A stretch of 64,000 bases of DNA from the NCBI RefSeq assembly GCF_014648915.1, contig NZ_BMSA01000004.1, forward strand, positions 124,001-188,000, given 5' to 3'. Source of the DNA: Streptomyces phaeofaciens (GTDB lineage: Bacteria; Actinomycetota; Actinomycetes; Streptomycetales; Streptomycetaceae). The notes below the pieces were generated by a model. The model worked only from the letters and a program-made list of their open reading frames with translations. It was not told the DNA's origin and ran no database searches. Below are positions 60,201 to 64,000 of this stretch, piece after piece. Position 1 is the stretch's first letter. Each line of letters opens with the position of its first letter. The position numbers and the translations under genes were made by a program.

Positions 60201-62821
60201 TCGTGCAGCTCAAGCGCTTCGGAGACGAGTCTCCTGGCTTGCTCCGGGTCGGTGGCACGGCACTCCTCGGCGACGGCCAGGCGGACGGCAAGTCGGTCGG
60301 CGAGCCCGGCCTCCTGGTCCGGCAGCTCAGCCTCCAAGTCGGGCAGCAACGCGAGTGCTTGGCGGGCGGAGCCGGTTTCCGCCATGCGGCGGAGCACTGC
60401 GGACTCGGCCACGGAACGCCCGTAGCCGGCCGGCTCTCGCCGCAGAATGTCCCAAGTCCGTTCCAGGGCCTCCCTGGAGTCGAGGTAGTCCTCGAAGAAG
60501 AAGAGCGTTGCTGGATCGCCAAGCCTGTCAAGAAGCCTTGAGGCGTCCTGCGTTCGGCCGGCGAGGAGCAGCAACGAGAACGTGACGGAGGTGTCCTGCA
60601 CCTCGCCCCTGTCGTCCTTGCCCGGCCATTCGAGTGCTTCCAGGATGAGACTCCGCTGCCGGTCGGCACGCCCGAGCCTGTTCCACAGCCGGGCCACTTC
60701 GATCGCCGAACCACCCCGCCTCCGGCCGATCCGGCGGCTGAGTTCTTCGGCCTCCTCGGCCAGCTCCGCCGCCTGCCGCGGTCCGGCCGACCCCAGGGCT
60801 GTGGCACATTCGATCAACCCGTCGACACGCATGGCGTCGTGGGTGAGGGCTCGGACGGCATCAACGACCGGCTGCAGGGCGGCTACCACCCACGTCGCAT
60901 CCTCATCGACGACCGAGCACCCTCGAACGGCTGCCCGGATCGCCTGGAGCCGGTCATCTTCCTCGAAGACCTCGATCGAGGTGCTCAGTGCACGCTCGAT
61001 CAGCTCGCGTGCCGTCGCCACATCGTGCTCCAGCCGACACACCTTCGCGAACTCGATCAGCCCCTCGACCTCGTCCGGTGTTCCGCCCTCCCCCTGCGGG
61101 CCGTCCCCCCGCGGGCTGTCCCGCCTCCGTGTGCCCCCGCCGTACGAAAGGCTTCGCAGCCGGGCGAGGGCCTCCTCCCGCCTGCCCGCACGGAACAGGA
61201 GCACGAGCAGCGGCAACGGTACCGCGGACCCCTGCTCCCGCACGCACGCCTGCCCGACGCTGTACGCGAGAACGCGCGGTGCGCCCACCATCAGCTCGCC
61301 CTCCGCAGCGGCGATGGCGAGCTCGACGTCCTGAAGGAACTTGTCGTCGCTGTGGAGACGGTGGTGCAGAGCCGACCGGTAACGCTGGTTGATCACTTCG
61401 TACAGGGCCGCGCGGTGGCTGTCCTCGCTGCGCAGGGCATGCAGGTGATCGACGACGTGGAACAGCCCGTAATCGTCCATCCTCTCCCAGTCCGCGCTCC
61501 CCCAGTCAGCGACCCCCATGCCGTAGAACCGGACGAGATGCTCATGCCATTCCTGCGACGGCAGGTGGAAACGGTTGTAGAGCGTATGCCCCGGCTGTAC
61601 CAGCTGAGGCCGCTCCAGGAAGTCGGCGAGAGACTGGTGGAACAGCCGATACCTGGGCTCCTCGCCATGAGAGTCATCGGCCACATTCTCCAGAAACTGG
61701 CCGAGGTCCCGGAGTGAACTCCACGCCGAGGAAGCGGACGCTCCAGTGAATCGGCCGAGCTGGCGCGGTGTCATGGGTTCCTGCGCCACCGAGAGGAGGC
61801 CCAGCAACGGAGCGTAGTCGGAATCCCATCGCTTGCCGCCCAGATCGACCACTCGAGAGACGGTGTCGTGGTAGAGCTCGTCGAGACCCTCCGGCAGGCC
61901 CGCAAAGTCAGCCATCACACGAGCGCCGGAGGAGATCGACCGCGTAAGCAGCGAGACGTACTGGAAGTTGCCTCCGGCGCGATGAACGACCTCCGACACC
62001 CACTGCTGCCTCACGGACGGCGGAAGCCCGTCACGGGCAGCCATGAGCGCTGCGTCCTGCCGTAGCTGCTCCTCGACGAACTCCTTGATGTCCCGGTCGT
62101 TGTCGCTCCTGTGCTCACCACTCGACAGGGCGATGACCTGAGCGTCGTGAAAGCGGTTGAGCACCCGGTCGTCCGGGCGGGTGGAGAGGATCATCCGGAC
62201 ACCGCACGGAAGGTGCTCCATGTCCGCCAGCAACTGGACGATGCTTGTCGGGCCCCCGTACTGCAACGCCTCGTCGAGTGCGTCGACGATCAGGACAACC
62301 GGCTTCTGGCGGCCCTGCGCGAACATCGCCTCCAGCGGCCCCCGGACGGCGTGCATGAACGTGCTGTCGGGGGACGGTCCACTCACCTGGACGACGACAC
62401 CGACGACCTGCCCGCCCTTCACGGACCGGACGTCCTGCCTGACCTGGATATTGATGTTTCCCTGATCGTGATCGACCGGCAGATGTTCGAGGAATGCCGG
62501 ATACTTGTTTGCGAGCTGAGTCGCCAGCGATCCGGCGAAGACGAACGGGTCCGTCCAGTAGCGGTCTCGGGCCCGACAGAAATGGAAGGCGCTCGCGACC
62601 TTCTCACCGCGCGGCCCGGCCGTGCCGACCGCGGCGAGGCAGAGCCTCGCACACACAGCGGTCTTGCCACTGCCGGGACTTCCGGTTAGCAGAAGAACGC
62701 GCGGACCCTCCGGCCGACCGAGCCAGTCCTCGATGGCGCTGAACACCCACCGCCGACCGACGAACCCGCCAGCACGGTCCTCGATATAGCCGGAGAAGTC
62801 AGGGGCGGGAAGGCCGGCCAT
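57290..62821 (-). CDS. Giant STAND (NACHT/AAA-type) ATPase with long helical-repeat C-terminus
   Basis: The protein has 1843 aa. Residues 18-38 (GGFVGRRWVFSAIEDWL) are the usual lead-in to a STAND ATPase. Walker A is TGSPGSGKT (46-54), Walker B VVLIVDALDEA (175-185) and the sensor-like ILSTRPDDR (211-219). Between the Walkers lies an unusual Val/Gly-rich insert, INIQVRQDVRSVKGGQVVG, then VVVQVSG (about 123-148). A winged-helix region follows (RLFHQSLADFLERP, ~395-408), then more than 1300 residues of antiparallel helices of TPR-like type, probably the sensor. Such proteins detect a ligand or invader and oligomerise. The start overlaps the upstream gene by 23 bases, so the two are coupled. Codon use is less GC-biased than elsewhere, suggesting acquisition by transfer. 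Confidence 0.85.
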   Translation of the reverse strand: MAGLPAPDFSGYIEDRAGGFVGRRWVFSAIEDWLGRPEGPRVLLLTGSPGSGKTAVCARLCLAAVGTAGPRGEKVASAFHFCRARDRYWTDPFVFAGSLATQLANKYPAFLEHLPVDHDQGNINIQVRQDVRSVKGGQVVGVVVQVSGPSPDSTFMHAVRGPLEAMFAQGRQKPVVLIVDALDEALQYGGPTSIVQLLADMEHLPCGVRMILSTRPDDRVLNRFHDAQVIALSSGEHRSDNDRDIKEFVEEQLRQDAALMAARDGLPPSVRQQWVSEVVHRAGGNFQYVSLLTRSISSGARVMADFAGLPEGLDELYHDTVSRVVDLGGKRWDSDYAPLLGLLSVAQEPMTPRQLGRFTGASASSAWSSLRDLGQFLENVADDSHGEEPRYRLFHQSLADFLERPQLVQPGHTLYNRFHLPSQEWHEHLVRFYGMGVADWGSADWERMDDYGLFHVVDHLHALRSEDSHRAALYEVINQRYRSALHHRLHSDDKFLQDVELAIAAAEGELMVGAPRVLAYSVGQACVREQGSAVPLPLLVLLFRAGRREEALARLRSLSYGGGTRRRDSPRGDGPQGEGGTPDEVEGLIEFAKVCRLEHDVATARELIERALSTSIEVFEEDDRLQAIRAAVRGCSVVDEDATWVVAALQPVVDAVRALTHDAMRVDGLIECATALGSAGPRQAAELAEEAEELSRRIGRRRGGSAIEVARLWNRLGRADRQRSLILEALEWPGKDDRGEVQDTSVTFSLLLLAGRTQDASRLLDRLGDPATLFFFEDYLDSREALERTWDILRREPAGYGRSVAESAVLRRMAETGSARQALALLPDLEAELPDQEAGLADRLAVRLAVAEECRATDPEQARRLVSEALELHERWSEQARVDAAEGLATSIQFTEKVLLRLAAVAASLHDPSWSSAALDDVLAIMLGQVPVSALLGLTADVWEVQAKSAVAAGFAEIGNEERASALVTEALTDADRISSTRARREGLAAAAETLTPFHDRPWAQAAARRLLDLRVVRPGQAEIAAWSALAREANQLPEEVPLTQDVAARLIVIMREIRSAWDLPHYRRDLRLREDLDFHAWYAVDGALDLLPALSSDETAEVIEESWALVARTEDPVGRRAMIERLVSVSAPEEPGGPLVDRMRLPWDRVVMLAASAALHADQRTAEQAANELTEALDQARQLSWADDLESALAAVVEAVPADAEIAGGWLVEVLMQVRGHDWPAWLSERILGSAFDLLDTAHGDEAHESVRAAMETARGIRDKSAAAHFWCLAAECLDMIGDQAAAEEACARALRAVTAADPDSRGTAVAALVRALAGSAIETRMVALADDPEYVTIRTELIDELARTREAKPPAMEQLRNTLVEDDRTSDFEAWAGEVARLTEEILDSAPPGDRLHLVEEIGEHLSSCLGEQQLREVLAAIAGRLMRPGAAATADQDVGVGGILPLAVPFVRMCRNLILDLEEDQQPQASLHALGRITADWADDGYGTVEARIPGWLEQMAEEISVLGEVAEKALDGKYYECCTDAVLSILAREESVFTVGDLGLRAELEPHPELFRALRTAALVLGRVIPKLIPIGELDAAEAWTSGVVHNPGRAYVQAVLEHVLRAHRLTDTADRTLDAAVLNLEEAGPAAWAVASAEVAAALVVQTRLAEAFRLADEQQEPEDRNHVLDAIAEAQLAAGDPDEALSTLALLQAVYAPIVTSTTDVVSHTAAMHATEALARRGEFERAAEVIVHLSDPWAFPERDRALHTFGECLAELVGHTDAVSVADALFGALRQARYVDREQILAWVTAAAPVIRAAGAGALVETWQRLRETEEWAYAGSLPKPGVVHPVRTHVS

Positions 62822-63446
62822 CGCGATCTACCACGTCGTTCCCGGGCTCCCGGGCGGGCTCCTGAGGCCGTTGGTCCGGGGCACGGCCGAGGGTGCCTAT
62901 CCGGACCCCCTCGAGTGTGCCGCTTTCCCCTACCGTTCCTGCCTCTGTCTGGGACTCGACTGTTCCCGCCTCGGCGGCGTCGACGCTAACACCGGTGGCT
63001 CTTCCCATGACCTCGTCCACCCGGAGCCTCGAGACCACAAAGGGGCCTGTCACCGACCGCTGCTCACCACGGAACGTGATCGGCTGCTGCCAGACCATCT
63101 CCAGGAGATTCCGCAGTCCGTCCGCAGCTGCCAGCAACTTCACATTGTCGGGGCTGACCGGCCTTATGCCGTCGGCATACTCCGTGAGCTCCTGACGCAA
63201 CGCACTCAGCTGGTCGCTCACCTGCGCCATCGCGTCGCGGTCCATGCGTGCCGGTGTGAGGCGGCTCGCCAGCAATCCCTGGTCCTCGGGGGGCACCAGA
63301 TCGGGGCCCTCCTCCCCAGACGGCTGCCTCGCGTCGCGGCGCCGGTGCCACTGCCGCAGGACGTCTCCCGCTTGGGTGTAGAGGAATCTGATGCCTTCGC
63401 TGAGTGCCAGCATTCCCAATGCAGACATACTGAATGGCTCGGACAC
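62799..63446 (-). CDS. Unknown 215-aa partner of the giant STAND ATPase
   Basis: I do not recognise the family. Residues 8-33 form a hydrophobic or amphipathic helix (ALGMLALSEGIRFLYTQAGD and on) that could contact membrane. Residues 64-122 are helical, and 125-147 are strand-like (ITFRGEQRSVTGPFVVSRLR). Residues 150-187 form a Gly/Val/Thr repeat with EAGTVESQTEAGTV and LEGVRIGTLG that looks like short beta rungs; a disordered Pro/Arg tail follows. The repeat recalls the Val/Gly insert in the STAND ATPase encoded just downstream, so homotypic contact between the two is possible. GTG 63446 follows AAGAGGGGG. The 3' end overlaps the ATPase start by 23 bases. Confidence 0.7.
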   Translation of the reverse strand: MSEPFSMSALGMLALSEGIRFLYTQAGDVLRQWHRRRDARQPSGEEGPDLVPPEDQGLLASRLTPARMDRDAMAQVSDQLSALRQELTEYADGIRPVSPDNVKLLAAADGLRNLLEMVWQQPITFRGEQRSVTGPFVVSRLRVDEVMGRATGVSVDAAEAGTVESQTEAGTVGESGTLEGVRIGTLGRAPDQRPQEPAREPGNDVVDRDGRPSRP

Positions 63447-63676
63447 GCGGCACGCCCCCTCTTGACGTGGGGCTCATGGGGCTGATGAGTACATCATCGC
63501 TCGGCGCCGGGGAGGTTGCGACTGGAGAAAATCCGCCCACGAGAGGCGCCGTATTCTCGGCGGAGGCTGGTCGACAGCATGTTGGGCGCGACCCACGGGA
63601 AGCCACGCGAGCAGGGAGAAAACGAGAGTATGACTCCTTGGCCTCGTCACGGGATGCGGGACGCAGCGCAGACTGT

Positions 63677-64000
63677 TCACCACGAAACGGAACGCCTGCC
63701 ATTCGGCTCAAGCCCATGAGGCCAAAGGTCAACGGCGTGAAGTTCTCCCGCTCGCTCGCCCCACGCGCCAGCCGCATCGGCAGCCTGCCGGTTTAGACGC
63801 TCCGCATCGGCGGTATCGGAACGGCTTCTCCTCCAGGCAAGGTCGGTCAGCGTTTCGGTACTGCCGCATTCGGCGATCCGCTGGGCCAATTGTTCCGCGT
63901 GCCGATGGTCACCGCTTCGCTCACTACGCAAAGCAAGCTCCGCCAATGCGCGGACATCACCGGCAGAGGCAGCTGCCAGGGCAAGTCGCTCCCCCATTAC
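63677..64000 (-). CDS. C-terminal end of a TPR/Sel1-like helical-repeat protein (runs off right edge)
   Basis: The frame is open through base 64000 and ends at 63677. It shows ~18-20-residue helical repeats (SGDHRHAEQLAQRIAECGST, then SDTADAERLNRQAADAAGA) and the closing LWPHGLEPNG. This pattern is typical of long streptomycete repeat proteins whose N-termini often carry an ATPase or effector domain. The Met at 63997 is probably internal. The unit spacing is preserved, but some repeats have lost consensus residues (RRSRSDTADAERLN). It lies 230 bp upstream of the STAND operon on the same strand and may belong to the same defence-like locus. Confidence 0.6.
   Translation of the reverse strand, partial: VMGERLALAAASAGDVRALAELALRSERSGDHRHAEQLAQRIAECGSTETLTDLAWRRSRSDTADAERLNRQAADAAGAWGERAGELHAVDLWPHGLEPNGRRSVSW

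Overview
The window is high-GC actinobacterial DNA and almost certainly comes from a Streptomyces chromosome. The evidence is G/C-saturated third codon positions, a complete conservon with its CYP157/CYP154 pair, ECF41 sigma and SpoIIE-phosphatase genes, GTG/TTG starts with four-base stop/start overlaps, and a DevRS/OsdRK-like stress island. No rRNA, tRNA or CRISPR array was seen. The species cannot be told from the sequence.

Layout. (1) 1-7401: the N-terminal part of a C-A-T-E NRPS (minus strand, running off the left edge) and a divergent Asp/Asn beta-hydroxylase-like gene; then an NAD(P)-aldehyde dehydrogenase divergent from a TetR gene, with a long operator between them. (2) 7607-13018: a conservon operon, cvnA-cvnB-cvnC-cvnD-CYP157-CYP154, in which nearly all genes overlap. 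(3) 13306-17833: GntR regulator plus MFS exporter, and an FAD-linked oxidase divergent from a TetR gene. (4) 17921-30219: a carbohydrate-use locus. A leaderless ROK repressor heads a ~10 kb operon (ABC sugar transporter, GH27, GH95, SGNH hydrolase) and is divergent from a GH36 alpha-galactosidase; the inferred targets are alpha-galactosyl and alpha-fucosyl/L-galactosyl side chains of plant glycans. (5) 30418-39657: secreted alpha/beta hydrolase, membrane SpoIIE phosphatase with a possible TTA codon, AhpD-like/ECF41 sigma pair, and a GH65 phosphorylase/beta-phosphoglucomutase-like pair preceded by three repeats spaced exactly 30 bp apart.

(6) 39865-49373: a stress/dormancy island. It holds a DevS-like two-GAF sensor kinase, three FMN-binding split-barrel (PNPOx-like) proteins, one of them fused to an HTH, a maltokinase-cap-like protein, two zinc alcohol dehydrogenases, a tandem universal stress protein, a stand-alone cyclic-nucleotide-binding domain and a DevR-like response regulator. 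A partly palindromic motif, RGGRCC-N3/4-GGYCCY, recurs in three of its promoter regions and probably marks the regulon.

(7) 49528-55593: PLP-dependent decarboxylase, an NB-ARC/TPR STAND protein with an N-terminal FxGPVVGVQ motif, an SDR whose catalytic Tyr is replaced by Phe, a divergent TetR with two operators, and an MpaB-type oxygenase. (8) 55841-64000: an accessory region with visibly lower GC. It contains a hypothetical gene, a truncated MFS gene, 0.7 kb of eroded DNA, and a two-gene operon (215-aa Val/Gly-motif protein plus an 1843-aa STAND ATPase). The C-terminus of another helical-repeat protein enters from the right edge. This last module is the best candidate for an undescribed signalling or defence system.
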